From the NCBI GenBank assembly GCA_048268105.1, contig JBLWWH010000024.1, forward strand, positions 1 through 39,208: DNA of 39,208 nucleotides, in the 5' to 3' direction. Source of the stretch: Profundicola sp048268105. Lineage in GTDB: Bacteria; Bacteroidota; Bacteroidia; Flavobacteriales; Weeksellaceae. Every line of letters begins with the position of its first letter. The first letter of the stretch is position 1. This document shows positions 24,948 to 33,282 of this stretch, piece by piece. Position numbers and translations under genes: made by a program. Under the pieces are notes generated by a model. That model saw nothing but the letters and a program-made list of their open reading frames with translations, ran no database searches and was not told where the DNA came from.

Positions 24948-25457
24948 TTAATTCAGCTTTTCTACATCTTTTAGAATTATGTCATCTATTTCAGTGTTCT
25001 CGCTGCCATGTAAAACAGAAATATCTCCCGTGCTTTCGAATATAACTGCTTTCTCATTCTTCATTTGATGAACATTGGCTTCTCTTAATTTTCCTATTAA
25101 ATCATCTAAACTAACATTGCATTTCTTTAAATTCTCATCGATGATTTCTCCATTCAACATTAAAAACTGTGGCTTGTTAGTAAGAATCTTTTTAAAGAGT
25201 GTGTTCTTTCTAATCAACGTTGAAAAGATGGTTTGCAAACTTATAATGCAGAATAGGGCAAAAGCTCCTTCTGTTAAATTTTGATTTTTATTTAAAATCA
25301 CACTTGCCAAAATTGAACCTATAGCAATGGTAGATGCAAAATCAATACTACTCATTTTAGCGAAAGTACGTAAGCCAAATATTCGCGTTAATAAGATCAT
25401 AATCGCAAAAATGCCAAAAACTGAAATGATAATTAATAAGGCGGAATAAAGCGTCAT
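24948..25457 (-). CDS. DUF421 (YetF-like) membrane protein
   Basis: 169 aa. Three N-terminal helices (about 4-24, 38-56, 62-80) contain the family phrase RIFGLRTFAKMSSIDFASTIAIGSILAS. A cytosolic domain follows (LFKKILTNKPQFLMLNGEIIDENLKKCNVSLDDLIGKLREANV). Family members such as Bacillus YetF are about 220-290 aa, so this is a short form with a reduced C-terminal domain. The function of the family is not firmly established. It stands alone, upstream of the initiator tRNA in transcription-independent orientation, and its promoter is not evident. Confidence 0.82.
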   Translation of the reverse strand: MTLYSALLIIISVFGIFAIMILLTRIFGLRTFAKMSSIDFASTIAIGSILASVILNKNQNLTEGAFALFCIISLQTIFSTLIRKNTLFKKILTNKPQFLMLNGEIIDENLKKCNVSLDDLIGKLREANVHQMKNEKAVIFESTGDISVLHGSENTEIDDIILKDVEKLN

Positions 25458-25600
25458 GTTTGAGTATTTTTGGATTTATTAAAATTCAACAAGAAATATT
25501 CCATTAGTTCATACTAACGCGATAAGTTGACTCTTTCTCTTGAAAGACTATTGTAGAATACCTTGAGTGAATAGGTTTTCGGAGGAGAATATTACGGCAA

Positions 25601-25634
25601 TAAAAAAAGGTTTTACATTTCTGTAAAACCTTTT
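25601..25634 (-). terminator. tRNA-Met terminator
   Basis: AAAAGGTTTTACA (25605-25617) and TGTAAAACCTTTT (25622-25634) form a perfect 13-bp stem with a tetraloop. On the minus strand a run of seven T follows, directly after the tRNA. Confidence 0.85.
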
Positions 25635-25640
25635 GCTTAG

Positions 25641-25713
25641 TAGCGGGAGTTGGACTCGAACCAACGACCTTCGGGTTATGAGCCCGACGAGATACCGACT
25701 TCTCCATCCCGCG
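25641..25713 (-). tRNA. Initiator tRNA-Met (CAT)
   Basis: The minus strand folds into a 73-base tRNA: acceptor arms CGCGGGA / TCCCGCT, D-stem GAGA/TCTC, anticodon arm TCGGG-CTCATAA-CCCGA, variable AGGTC, T-arm GTTGG-TTCGAGT-CCAAC and discriminator A. It has the initiator hallmarks: three consecutive G-C pairs below the anticodon loop, A11-U24 in the D-stem and an unpaired 1-72 position. Here that position is C-U rather than the common C-A. CCA is not encoded, as in many Bacteroidota. It has its own promoter and terminator. Confidence 0.93.
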
Positions 25714-25724
25714 CTATTGGACTG

Positions 25725-25755
25725 CAAATATACAAACGATTTTTGAACTACCAAA
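25725..25755 (-). promoter_or_regulatory. tRNA-Met promoter
   Basis: The minus strand reads TTTG (25755-25752), 19 bases, then TATATTTG (25732-25725), a textbook Bacteroidota promoter ending 11 bases before the mature tRNA. Confidence 0.75.
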
Positions 25756-25791
25756 CATTTCTATGAAAAAAGTTCAATTTATTCAGGGTCT

Positions 25792-26901
25792 CTACTCCAC
25801 TAAATACTCTTTAATCTTCATTTTAGAGAAGATTTGTCCTGTTTCTGTGATGTAAATAACACCTTCCTTTATGTCTACAAAATCCTTGTTTACAGCCATT
25901 TTGAGAACTCTATTGGCTTTAATTTCATCCCAATTGATATGTTCTTGTAAATGATTTACACTTTTTTCACTTTTTTCTTCATGACTTTGTAAATGAATCA
26001 GCAAAGTGAGAAGAGAAATCTCTTGACGCTTTCTTTTATGACGAATTTTTTTGGTGAACCTTCCTTCTAAAGGAGAAAATAAATATACTATTAAAAACAT
26101 AAAACCAAGTGCCGCCATCATGCTTCCTGCAATCGAAGCGTCTAAACTATGAGCTAGCCAATAGCCAGCAATAGCCGAAACAGCTCCTGAAATCATAGAA
26201 ATGATTAACATTTGTTTTAAATCGTTGGTAAGTAAATAAGCTATAGCCGCAGGAACAATCATAAACCCAACAACTAACACAGACCCTACAGCATCGAATG
26301 CCCCAACTATAGTAACAGATGATAAGAACATTAATAAATAATGAATCAAGATGGGAGAGAATCCTAATGTGGTAGCCAGTCCTGCATCAAATGATGATAC
26401 TTTTAATTCTTTGTAGAATAAGAGTAGAAGTGAAATGATGAGGAAGAAAACAACTCCCATAACCCAGAGTGCTTTTGGTCCTAAATCTATATCATTCAAG
26501 AAAAAACGATCAAATGGAGCAAAAGCTAATTCACCTAATAAAACGGCATCCGTGTCTAAGTGTACATCGCCGGCGCTCCGAGTAATCATTATAATACCAA
26601 TACTAAAGAGAGCCGGGAATACAATTCCAATAGAAGTATCCTCTTTTACGAGTTTGGTTTTTTGAATCCACTCGACTAAAAAAACCGTAAACATTCCCAT
26701 AATGGCCGCCATTAAAATTAATAAAGGCGAGTTTAAATCTTCAGTTATGAAAAATCCCAATACAATACCTGGAAGAATGGAATGACTAATGGCATCCGAA
26801 ATCATGGCAATCTTTCTTAAAACCAAAAATACACCCAATATCGAACAACAAAGCGATACCAAGACAGCAATTAGCTGTATTTCTACTTGTGAAATGCTCA
26901 T
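25792..26901 (-). CDS. troD: Metal ABC transporter permease with C-terminal winged-helix-like extension (TroD-type)
   Basis: 369 aa. The N-terminal part (about 1-275) is an ABC-3 permease with eight to nine helices and the motif AISHSILPGIVLGFF near 35-49. After a basic stretch (KKIRHKRKRQE) comes a cytosolic extension of about 90 residues (ISLLTLLIHLQSHEE ... RVLKMAVNKDFVDIKEGVIYITETGQIF) that resembles the DNA-binding winged helix of DtxR-type regulators. TroD proteins of similar length are known with such tails. Last gene of the four-gene operon; it overlaps the preceding permease by four bases (ATGA). It forms the membrane channel with TroC for Mn2+, Zn2+ or Fe2+. Confidence 0.85.
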   Translation of the reverse strand: MSISQVEIQLIAVLVSLCCSILGVFLVLRKIAMISDAISHSILPGIVLGFFITEDLNSPLLILMAAIMGMFTVFLVEWIQKTKLVKEDTSIGIVFPALFSIGIIMITRSAGDVHLDTDAVLLGELAFAPFDRFFLNDIDLGPKALWVMGVVFFLIISLLLLFYKELKVSSFDAGLATTLGFSPILIHYLLMFLSSVTIVGAFDAVGSVLVVGFMIVPAAIAYLLTNDLKQMLIISMISGAVSAIAGYWLAHSLDASIAGSMMAALGFMFLIVYLFSPLEGRFTKKIRHKRKRQEISLLTLLIHLQSHEEKSEKSVNHLQEHINWDEIKANRVLKMAVNKDFVDIKEGVIYITETGQIFSKMKIKEYLVE

Positions 26902-27779
26902 TTTGTATACTGTTTTTGTTTCTCCTTATTTGCGAAATACTTAGCAATTAGACCGCGTTGAGGTGCAAATAATAAAGAAATGAATACGATTACGGAAACG
27001 ATTAAAACAACCACTGGACCTGTTGGTAAATTTGATTCAGTAGCACTAATATATGACCCGAATATGCCACTGAAGGCACCAATTATTGCTGCGATTCCTA
27101 GCATTTTTGATAAGGAATTAGTCCATTGTCTCGCTGCCGCTGCTGGCGCTAATAATAGCGAACTCATTAATACAACTCCAACGGTTTGTAGACCCATTAC
27201 AATAATTATAACAATCAATAACGTCAACATTAAATTTATTTTGCGAACAGGAATATCTAAGGTTTGAGCATATTCAGCGTCGAATAAGAATATTTTAATT
27301 TCCTTCCAAAAGGTGAAAACCAATAATAAGGATGGAATTAAAAATCCTAACATTAACAAAACATCCTTTTGCATTAAGGTGGAAGCTTGTCCAAAAAGGT
27401 ATTTATCTAAACCAGCCTGATTGGCATCTTCCAAGGATTGAGCATAGGTTAAAAGCATCATCCCAATTCCAAAGAAAACGGATAATATGATGCCTAAGGC
27501 GGTATCGGTTTTTAATCTAGAATTCTTAACGATATCATTCACGAAGTAGGATCCTAAAATTCCACATACGATGGCACCTGATAAAAGAACAAAACTTGAT
27601 TTCTCTCCAGTAAATAAATAGGCTAAAACAATTCCTGGAAGCGCAGCATGGGAAATAGCATCACCTAATAAACTTTGGTTTCTCAGAACGGCAAAGCTTC
27701 CTAAAATGCCACTGGTAGCACCTAATAGACCTGTTCCTAGCGCAATAATCCAAAAAGTTCGTTCAAATAAAACTTCCAT
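26898..27779 (-). CDS. troC: Metal ABC transporter permease (TroC/ZnuB type)
   Basis: 293 aa ABC-3 family permease with about eight helices. The signature AISHAALPGIVLAYLFTG is at about 42-59, and the second conserved block LTLLIVIIIVMGLQTVGVVLMSSLLLAPAAAARQW at about 188-222. It pairs with the downstream, longer permease to make a heterodimeric pore. Its ATG shares one base with the stop of the ATPase gene (TAATG), and its own stop overlaps the next start, so the four genes are tightly coupled. Confidence 0.88.
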   Translation of the reverse strand: MEVLFERTFWIIALGTGLLGATSGILGSFAVLRNQSLLGDAISHAALPGIVLAYLFTGEKSSFVLLSGAIVCGILGSYFVNDIVKNSRLKTDTALGIILSVFFGIGMMLLTYAQSLEDANQAGLDKYLFGQASTLMQKDVLLMLGFLIPSLLLVFTFWKEIKIFLFDAEYAQTLDIPVRKINLMLTLLIVIIIVMGLQTVGVVLMSSLLLAPAAAARQWTNSLSKMLGIAAIIGAFSGIFGSYISATESNLPTGPVVVLIVSVIVFISLLFAPQRGLIAKYFANKEKQKQYTK

Positions 27780-28534
27780 TAGCTTTCTGGGTTAGTGAGT
27801 AAATAAGCAAAAGAATGTTTGCTTCCGTAGGCTTTTTTTAAGTTTTCGGTGTTGAAAGTTGATTCCATCGGACCACAAGCGATCACTTTTACATTTAATA
27901 ATAAAACCCAATTAAAATACTCAGGAACTGTATCCAAATCATGATGTACCACGACTACAGTTTTTCCTTGTTGTTTTAACTCTTTTAATAGTGCAATTAT
28001 CGCTACTTCAGTAGTAGCATCTACTCCTTGAAAAGGTTCATCCATAAAATAAATATCGGCATCCTGAACTAGCGCACGTGCTAAGAAAACACGCTGTTGC
28101 TGACCCCCCGAAAGCTGTGATATTTGTCGATCTCTAAAATCTAACATTTCTAACTTACGCAAAGCGTCTATGGCCTGTTCTTTCTCCTTTTTTCCAGGTC
28201 TTTTAATCCAGCCCAATTTTCCGTATGTTCCCATCATTACAACATCTAATACCTTTGTTGGGAAATCCCAGTCTACACTACCGCGCTGAGGTACATAAGC
28301 GATTTTTTTCTTCTGACTATCATAAGATTGACCGTTGATAGTAATGGTTCCAGCAAGTGGGTCGACTAAATTCATAATCGACTTAATCAAAGTAGACTTT
28401 CCAGCTCCATTAGGTCCCACAATTGCCATTAATACCCCATGTGGGATTTTTAAATCAATATCCCAAAGTACAGGCTTTTGATGATAAGCAACTGTAAGAT
28501 CGTCTACTTCAATGGCAAATTTATTCTGTGACAT
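27779..28534 (-). CDS. troB: Metal ABC transporter ATP-binding protein (TroB/ZnuC type)
   Basis: 251 aa with all ABC motifs: Walker A GPNGAGKST near 39-47, a Q-loop at VPQRGSVDWDFP (the PQR-x-VDWDFP phrase is typical of Mn/Zn/Fe chelate-type metal importers), signature LSGGQQQR, Walker B ADIYFMDEPFQG and the switch histidine in VVVHHDLDTVPEYF. It powers import of the divalent metal from the cytosolic face. It overlaps the upstream lipoprotein gene by 14 bases. Confidence 0.93.
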   Translation of the reverse strand: MSQNKFAIEVDDLTVAYHQKPVLWDIDLKIPHGVLMAIVGPNGAGKSTLIKSIMNLVDPLAGTITINGQSYDSQKKKIAYVPQRGSVDWDFPTKVLDVVMMGTYGKLGWIKRPGKKEKEQAIDALRKLEMLDFRDRQISQLSGGQQQRVFLARALVQDADIYFMDEPFQGVDATTEVAIIALLKELKQQGKTVVVVHHDLDTVPEYFNWVLLLNVKVIACGPMESTFNTENLKKAYGSKHSFAYLLTNPES

Positions 28535-29450
28535 TTAATGCGTTTACAATGGTTGACATATTAGAAAGATACATTCCTAAATAGGTCCCTTCAGGCGTGC
28601 CTGAATTACCTAATGAATCTGAATATAAAGTTCCGCCTAAAACAACATCTTTGCCTTTTGATTCTACTGCACTTTTTAAAGCTAGAATGGTTTGTTCTGG
28701 AACCGAGCTTTCTACAAAGATGGCGGGTACATCATTTTCGACAATGAAATTTGCTAAATCTAAAATATCTTTGGTTCCTGCCTCGGCGGTGGTTGTAATG
28801 CCTTGTAATCCCACAACTTCAAAATCAAACTCTTTCCCGAAATAAGAAAACGCATCATGAGCTGTTACGAGAATCCTTTTGTCTTTAGGCAACTGAGAAG
28901 CAATTTCATTTAAATCTTCTTTCAAGGATTTTAACTCTAAATCATAAATTCTTAAATTTTCTTCAAAAAATGCTTTATTCTGAGGTTGTAAAGCAGACAG
29001 TTGCTTGGTAACATATTTAGCTGCTAGCCTCCAATTTTCAACTGAAAACCAAATGTGGGGATCATAATTGCCTGCAAAATTGGCTGATGAAATTTTGTTG
29101 GCTTCGGGCAAACCATCGCTCAAAGCAAAAGTTTTATGACCAGATTTATTCATTTTTTCAAAAACGTCTACCATTTTACCCTCTAAATGAAGTCCACTAT
29201 AGAATATGGCATCTGCCGTAGTTAACTTAGAAACATCGCCTTCGCTGGCTTTGTATAAATGAGGGTCTACGCCGGCGCCCATTAAGCCAACAACCTCTAT
29301 GGAATCACCCCCAATCTGATGCAATAAATCAGATATCATATTCGTGGTGGTAACAACTTTGAATTTTGTATTCTGTTTCTTCTCTTGACAGCTAAGAATA
29401 AGCATGATGCAAGAAATAATGACCAAGTAACTAATCGCGTATTTTTTCAT
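28521..29450 (-). CDS. troA: Metal-binding lipoprotein of ABC importer (TroA type)
   Basis: 309 aa cluster A-I solute-binding protein. The lipobox ILSC gives Cys21 as the lipidated residue. The four expected metal ligands are visible: His64 (VDPHLY), His132 (YDPHIWFS), His198 (VTAHDAFSYF) and Asp278 (LYSDSLG). This His-His-His-Asp set is that of TroA; PsaA-type Mn proteins have Glu in place of the third His. The His-rich loop typical of dedicated ZnuA zinc proteins is absent, so Mn, Zn and Fe all remain possible. First gene of the troABCD-type operon; a promoter with an overlapping palindrome lies just upstream. Confidence 0.9.
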   Translation of the reverse strand: MKKYAISYLVIISCIMLILSCQEKKQNTKFKVVTTTNMISDLLHQIGGDSIEVVGLMGAGVDPHLYKASEGDVSKLTTADAIFYSGLHLEGKMVDVFEKMNKSGHKTFALSDGLPEANKISSANFAGNYDPHIWFSVENWRLAAKYVTKQLSALQPQNKAFFEENLRIYDLELKSLKEDLNEIASQLPKDKRILVTAHDAFSYFGKEFDFEVVGLQGITTTAEAGTKDILDLANFIVENDVPAIFVESSVPEQTILALKSAVESKGKDVVLGGTLYSDSLGNSGTPEGTYLGMYLSNMSTIVNALNVTE

Positions 29451-29469
29451 CTATATAAAAATTATTCTG

Positions 29470-29477
29470 CAAATATA
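29470..29477 (-). promoter_or_regulatory. -7 box of the troABCD operon
   Basis: The minus strand reads TATATTTG, a perfect TAnnTTTG 19 bases before the lipoprotein ATG. No TTG lies at the preferred 19-21 bases; the nearest choices give 15 or 23. Confidence 0.55.
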
Positions 29478-29480
29478 ATA

Positions 29481-29506
29481 AAATTGTTAGAGCAATCTAA
29501 CAATTT
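29481..29506. promoter_or_regulatory. Operator-like palindrome in the troABCD promoter
   Basis: AAATTGTTAGA-GCAA-TCTAACAATTT has 11-bp perfect arms around four bases. It fills the spacer between the -7 box and the -33 region, the classic position for a repressor. The TTAGA...TCTAA core is of the style bound by DtxR/MntR-family metalloregulators, but no regulator gene is in the window, so the binding protein is inferred. Confidence 0.6.
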
Positions 29507-29592
29507 TTAAATTTAAAGTAAGCTAGTAAATTAAGTCGAGGTTTTTAAATAGACTTAAAATGATAATTTCTAAAATAAAATATTGATTTAAA

Positions 29593-32500
29593 TTAGTGTT
29601 TTAGTTGACTTAATGTTTCCATTGCTTCATCCACTGAGCTTATATTCTTAATTTTAAGGATTAATGAAGGCAAATCACTTCCGCGCACCGTTCTCTCTTT
29701 TAAGCTCGCAAAGTTTGGGTTTTGTGCTAAATATTGAATAATATGTTGAAATTGTTCTCCTCGATAAAATGGCGATTGCGTATTGTTGATGAAAAATCCT
29801 GAAAGAATTTTTCCTTTTATTATGATCTTTTCTAAACCAAGTGTTTGCGCCAACCATTTCAGTTCAATAGATTTTAATAATTCTACGGCTTCGGTAGGTA
29901 AATCTCCGAATCTATCAATCAACTTTTGTCGGAAAGATTCGAGTTGTTCTTGAGTTTCAATCTGGGTGATTTCTTGATACAAGGACATTCTTTCTTCAAC
30001 CGAATTCACATAATCATGAGGGAGAAGAAGTTCTAAATCCGAATCTAAATTAAAATCAGAAACATAATGATCATTCTCTGGTTCATCTTCGAAAAGATCT
30101 TTAAAGTCAGGAGAATATTTTAATTCTTCGATGGCTTCATTTAATATTTTTTGATAGGTTTCAAAACCCATTTCTGCCATAAATCCACTTTGCTCACCAC
30201 CCAACAAATTTCCTGCTCCACGAATTTCTAAATCTTTCATGGCGATATTAAAACCAGAACCTAAATCACTATATTGTTCAATGGCTTGAAGTCTTTTTCT
30301 AGCTTCGCTGGTTAAGGTTACGAGTGGAGGTGTGATTAAATAACAAAAAGCTTTTCGATTACTTCTACCAACACGACCACGCATTTGATGAATGTCTGCT
30401 AATCCAAAATTCTGTGCATCTACAATCAACATGGTGTTGGCATTAGGTACGTCAACACCACTTTCAACAATTGTTGTTGAAACCAAAACATCGAATTTAC
30501 CTGCCATAAAATCAAGCATTGTTTTTTCTAGTTTTTTACCTTCCATTTGTCCGTGACCAATTCCAATTTTGGCCTCTGGAACTAATCGATGAACCATTCC
30601 TGCAATGTCTTTTAAACCTGCAATCCTGTTATAAATGATAAAAACTTGACCACCACGCTGTAATTCATAAAAAACAGCATCGCGAATTATCTCCTCGTTT
30701 AAACCAATCAATTTAGTTTCAACAGGTTGACGATTAGGCGGTGGAGTTTTAATAATAGATAAATCACGTGCTGCCATCAATGAAAACTGTAATGTTCTTG
30801 GAATGGGCGTGGCAGTTAATGTAATGGTGTCTAAATGTGCTCTTAAAGTTTTTAATTTATCCTTAACCGAAACGCCAAATTTATGCTCCTCATCAACAAT
30901 CAATAAACCTAAGTCCTTAAACTTAATGTTTTTACTAACAATTTGATGGGTTCCGATGATGATTTCAATCTTACCATCTGCCAAATCTTTTAAGATTTCA
31001 GTCTTTTGCTTAGCAGTTTTAAATCGGTTTAAATACTCAATTCTAACCGGAAAATCAGCTAATCTTTCTTTAAATGATCTCCAATGTTGAAAAGCCAAAA
31101 TAGTGGTTGGAACTAAAACGGCAACTTGCTTACCGTCCGTAGCAGCCTTAAAAGCTGCACGAATCGCAACCTCGGTTTTTCCGAATCCAACATCACCACA
31201 AATCAATCGATCCATCACCAATGGGCTTTCCATATCAGCCTTAACATCTTCTGTGGCTTTTAGTTGGTCTGGGGTGTCTTCATACATAAAAGAAGCTTCT
31301 AACTCGTTTTGCATATAGCCATCTTCCGAAAATTGGAATCCTTTTTCCATTTTTCGCTTAGCATATAGTTTAATTAAATCGAATGCAACTTCCTTAACTT
31401 TTTTCTTGGTCTTATTCTTAAGGTTTTTCCAAGCTGGCGAACCTAATTTATTAATGGTTGGTTCTTTTCCGTCTTTGCCAGAAAACTTAGCGACTTTGTG
31501 CAACGAATGAATCGATACATATAATATATCATTATCACGATAAATCAATTTTATAGCCTCCTGCATAGTTCCGTTGACATCGATTCGTTTTAAACCACCG
31601 AATTTCCCTACACCATGATCTATATGTGTTACGTAATCGCCCACCTGCAAGCCTGTCAATTCCTTAAGCGTGATGCTCTCCTTTTTAGAAAAACTATTTC
31701 TTAAGTTGTATTTATGATAACGCTCAAAAATTTGATGATCGGTATAGCAAGTGATCTTTAATTCATTATCTACAAATCCTGAATGAATTGTACTAATAAT
31801 AGGATTAAATTGAACTTCACGACCAATGTCCTCAAAAATATCTTTAAATCTCTGAACCTGTTTTTCCCCCGAACAGAAAATATAGTTGGTAAAGCCATCT
31901 TCTGACTTTTCTTGCAAGTCGTCTATCAATAAATCAAACTTCTTATGAAACGGAGGTTGAGGTGTCTGATGACTCTCGAAAGTATAATGTGGTGTAAGCA
32001 AGGTTTGGTTCGATAGTTCAACGACAAACCTGGCATCTAATTCTTTTTTAAATTCAGCTTCTGTGGTAAATAATTCTTCTGGTTCCGAGCGTTGAATATC
32101 TTGTGACAAATTCTTAAAAGCATCTATAGCTTTTAAAAAGGTGTTTTCTAAATGCTTTGCAGTTAAGATTAAATTTGTTCCAACAATGCAGGTCGAGTTT
32201 GGTAAGAATTCAAGGAAATTTTGTCTTTTTTCAAAGATTAATTTATTCTCAACATTGGCAACAATCGTAATTTTATTTACTTTCTCAATAGAAAGTTGGG
32301 TTTCGATATCAAATTTTCGAATGCTTTCTACTTCATCACCAAAAAATGAAATACGATAGGGGTTTTCATCTGAGAATGAAAAAATATCTATAATACCACC
32401 ACGCACTGAAAACTCTCCTGGCTCGGTTACAAAGTCAACTCGATGAAAATCATAATCAAATAAAACTTCGTTTAAGAAGTCAACAGAAATCTGTTCTCCA

Positions 32501-32952
32501 ACCTTTAGTCTTTGTGTTTTATTAGATAAAGTAGCTTTGGTGACAACTTTTTCTGTGATAGCATTTGAGTTGGAAACAATGATTCGTGGTTTCTTAGAAG
32601 ATGAAAGTTTATTTAAGACTTCGGTTCTTAAAACCACATTGGCATTATTTACTTCCTCAATTTCATAAGATCTACGATGCGAAGGCGGAAAATAAAGAAC
32701 CGTGTTTTTATCAAAAATTTCCTCTAATTCATTGAGCGCATATGACGCCTCTTCAGGGTCGTCGTAGATAACCAATATAGATTGTTTTATTTCCTCGAAC
32801 AGGTTAGCAATCGTGAAGGATTTAGAAGAACCGATTAAACCTTTAATCTGAAGGCTAGCGTCCTTATTTTCTTGATAAAATTCAATAGTTTTTTGCACAA
32901 AATCAGATGATTTGTGTAAAGATTGAATTTCTTGCAGTGTAGTAATTTTCAA
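29593..32952 (-). CDS. mfd: Transcription-repair coupling factor Mfd
   Basis: 1119 aa, the usual size. In order: N-terminal UvrB-homology region (about 1-300, GEFSVRGGIIDIFSFSDENPYRISFFGDEVESIRKFD), the RNA-polymerase-interaction domain (LQVGDYVTHIDHGVGKFGGL near 435-455), the RecG-like motor with GDVGFGKTEVAIRAAF (Walker A, near 590), DEEHKFGV box and TATPIPRTLQFSLM, and the C-terminal autoinhibitory TRCF domain. It dislodges stalled RNA polymerase and recruits UvrA. The start is TTG at 32952 just after a perfect -7 box (32960-32967); no ATG or GTG start fits as well. Confidence 0.95.
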   Translation of the reverse strand: MKITTLQEIQSLHKSSDFVQKTIEFYQENKDASLQIKGLIGSSKSFTIANLFEEIKQSILVIYDDPEEASYALNELEEIFDKNTVLYFPPSHRRSYEIEEVNNANVVLRTEVLNKLSSSKKPRIIVSNSNAITEKVVTKATLSNKTQRLKVGEQISVDFLNEVLFDYDFHRVDFVTEPGEFSVRGGIIDIFSFSDENPYRISFFGDEVESIRKFDIETQLSIEKVNKITIVANVENKLIFEKRQNFLEFLPNSTCIVGTNLILTAKHLENTFLKAIDAFKNLSQDIQRSEPEELFTTEAEFKKELDARFVVELSNQTLLTPHYTFESHQTPQPPFHKKFDLLIDDLQEKSEDGFTNYIFCSGEKQVQRFKDIFEDIGREVQFNPIISTIHSGFVDNELKITCYTDHQIFERYHKYNLRNSFSKKESITLKELTGLQVGDYVTHIDHGVGKFGGLKRIDVNGTMQEAIKLIYRDNDILYVSIHSLHKVAKFSGKDGKEPTINKLGSPAWKNLKNKTKKKVKEVAFDLIKLYAKRKMEKGFQFSEDGYMQNELEASFMYEDTPDQLKATEDVKADMESPLVMDRLICGDVGFGKTEVAIRAAFKAATDGKQVAVLVPTTILAFQHWRSFKERLADFPVRIEYLNRFKTAKQKTEILKDLADGKIEIIIGTHQIVSKNIKFKDLGLLIVDEEHKFGVSVKDKLKTLRAHLDTITLTATPIPRTLQFSLMAARDLSIIKTPPPNRQPVETKLIGLNEEIIRDAVFYELQRGGQVFIIYNRIAGLKDIAGMVHRLVPEAKIGIGHGQMEGKKLEKTMLDFMAGKFDVLVSTTIVESGVDVPNANTMLIVDAQNFGLADIHQMRGRVGRSNRKAFCYLITPPLVTLTSEARKRLQAIEQYSDLGSGFNIAMKDLEIRGAGNLLGGEQSGFMAEMGFETYQKILNEAIEELKYSPDFKDLFEDEPENDHYVSDFNLDSDLELLLPHDYVNSVEERMSLYQEITQIETQEQLESFRQKLIDRFGDLPTEAVELLKSIELKWLAQTLGLEKIIIKGKILSGFFINNTQSPFYRGEQFQHIIQYLAQNPNFASLKERTVRGSDLPSLILKIKNISSVDEAMETLSQLKH

Positions 32953-32959
32953 AACAAGG

Positions 32960-32967
32960 CAAAATTA
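32960..32967 (-). promoter_or_regulatory. -7 box abutting the mfd start
   Basis: The minus strand reads TAATTTTG, then seven bases, then the TTG start of mfd. It matches TAnnTTTG perfectly and implies an almost leaderless transcript, as at rsmA. Confidence 0.4.
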
Positions 32968-33047
32968 AGTAATTTTCTCGTATTCAGAATCTGTTTTTAA
33001 TGATATAATGGTCTTTAAATAATTTATGTAAAATTAAATCAGGATAA

Positions 33048-33233
33048 TCATTCGGTTTTAAATTTATTGCCCATATAAATTCCAATGATCAGAATAACTA
33101 ACATTGCTAGCATACTTTTCCATAGTGGGCTCCATTGTAGAGGTTGATTTATCGATTCTGGATAGTAAACAACAAAATAAAATATTGCCGTACCTAGCAA
33201 CCAATAAATAAAACGAAATATAAGCTTTATCAT
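33048..33233 (-). CDS. Small two-helix membrane protein, unknown function
   Basis: 61 aa. Two hydrophobic helices (about 5-23 and 41-55) are separated by a short loop with YPESINQPLQWSPLWKS, and a basic tail (GNKFKTE) ends the protein. Codon use and the orientation, 95 bases upstream of mfd on the same strand, make it a credible gene, but I do not recognise the family. It could be a small envelope protein or a regulatory membrane peptide. Confidence 0.5.
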   Translation of the reverse strand: MIKLIFRFIYWLLGTAIFYFVVYYPESINQPLQWSPLWKSMLAMLVILIIGIYMGNKFKTE

Positions 33234-33260
33234 AATTATTAGAAGTAAACTAAATATAAC

Positions 33261-33268
33261 TAAATTTG
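33261..33268 (+). promoter_or_regulatory. -7 box upstream of the OmpA-family gene
   Basis: TAAATTTG, a perfect TAnnTTTG match. Transcription would begin near 33272, only about 11 bases before the ACG codon at 33283 that opens the signal peptide, which supports translation beginning there rather than at 33367. Confidence 0.5.
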
Positions 33269-33282
33269 ATAAGATTTAAAAA

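Noticed and set aside
25504..25754. Two minus-strand frames of 67-68 codons
   Set aside because: They run through the initiator tRNA, its promoter and its terminator.
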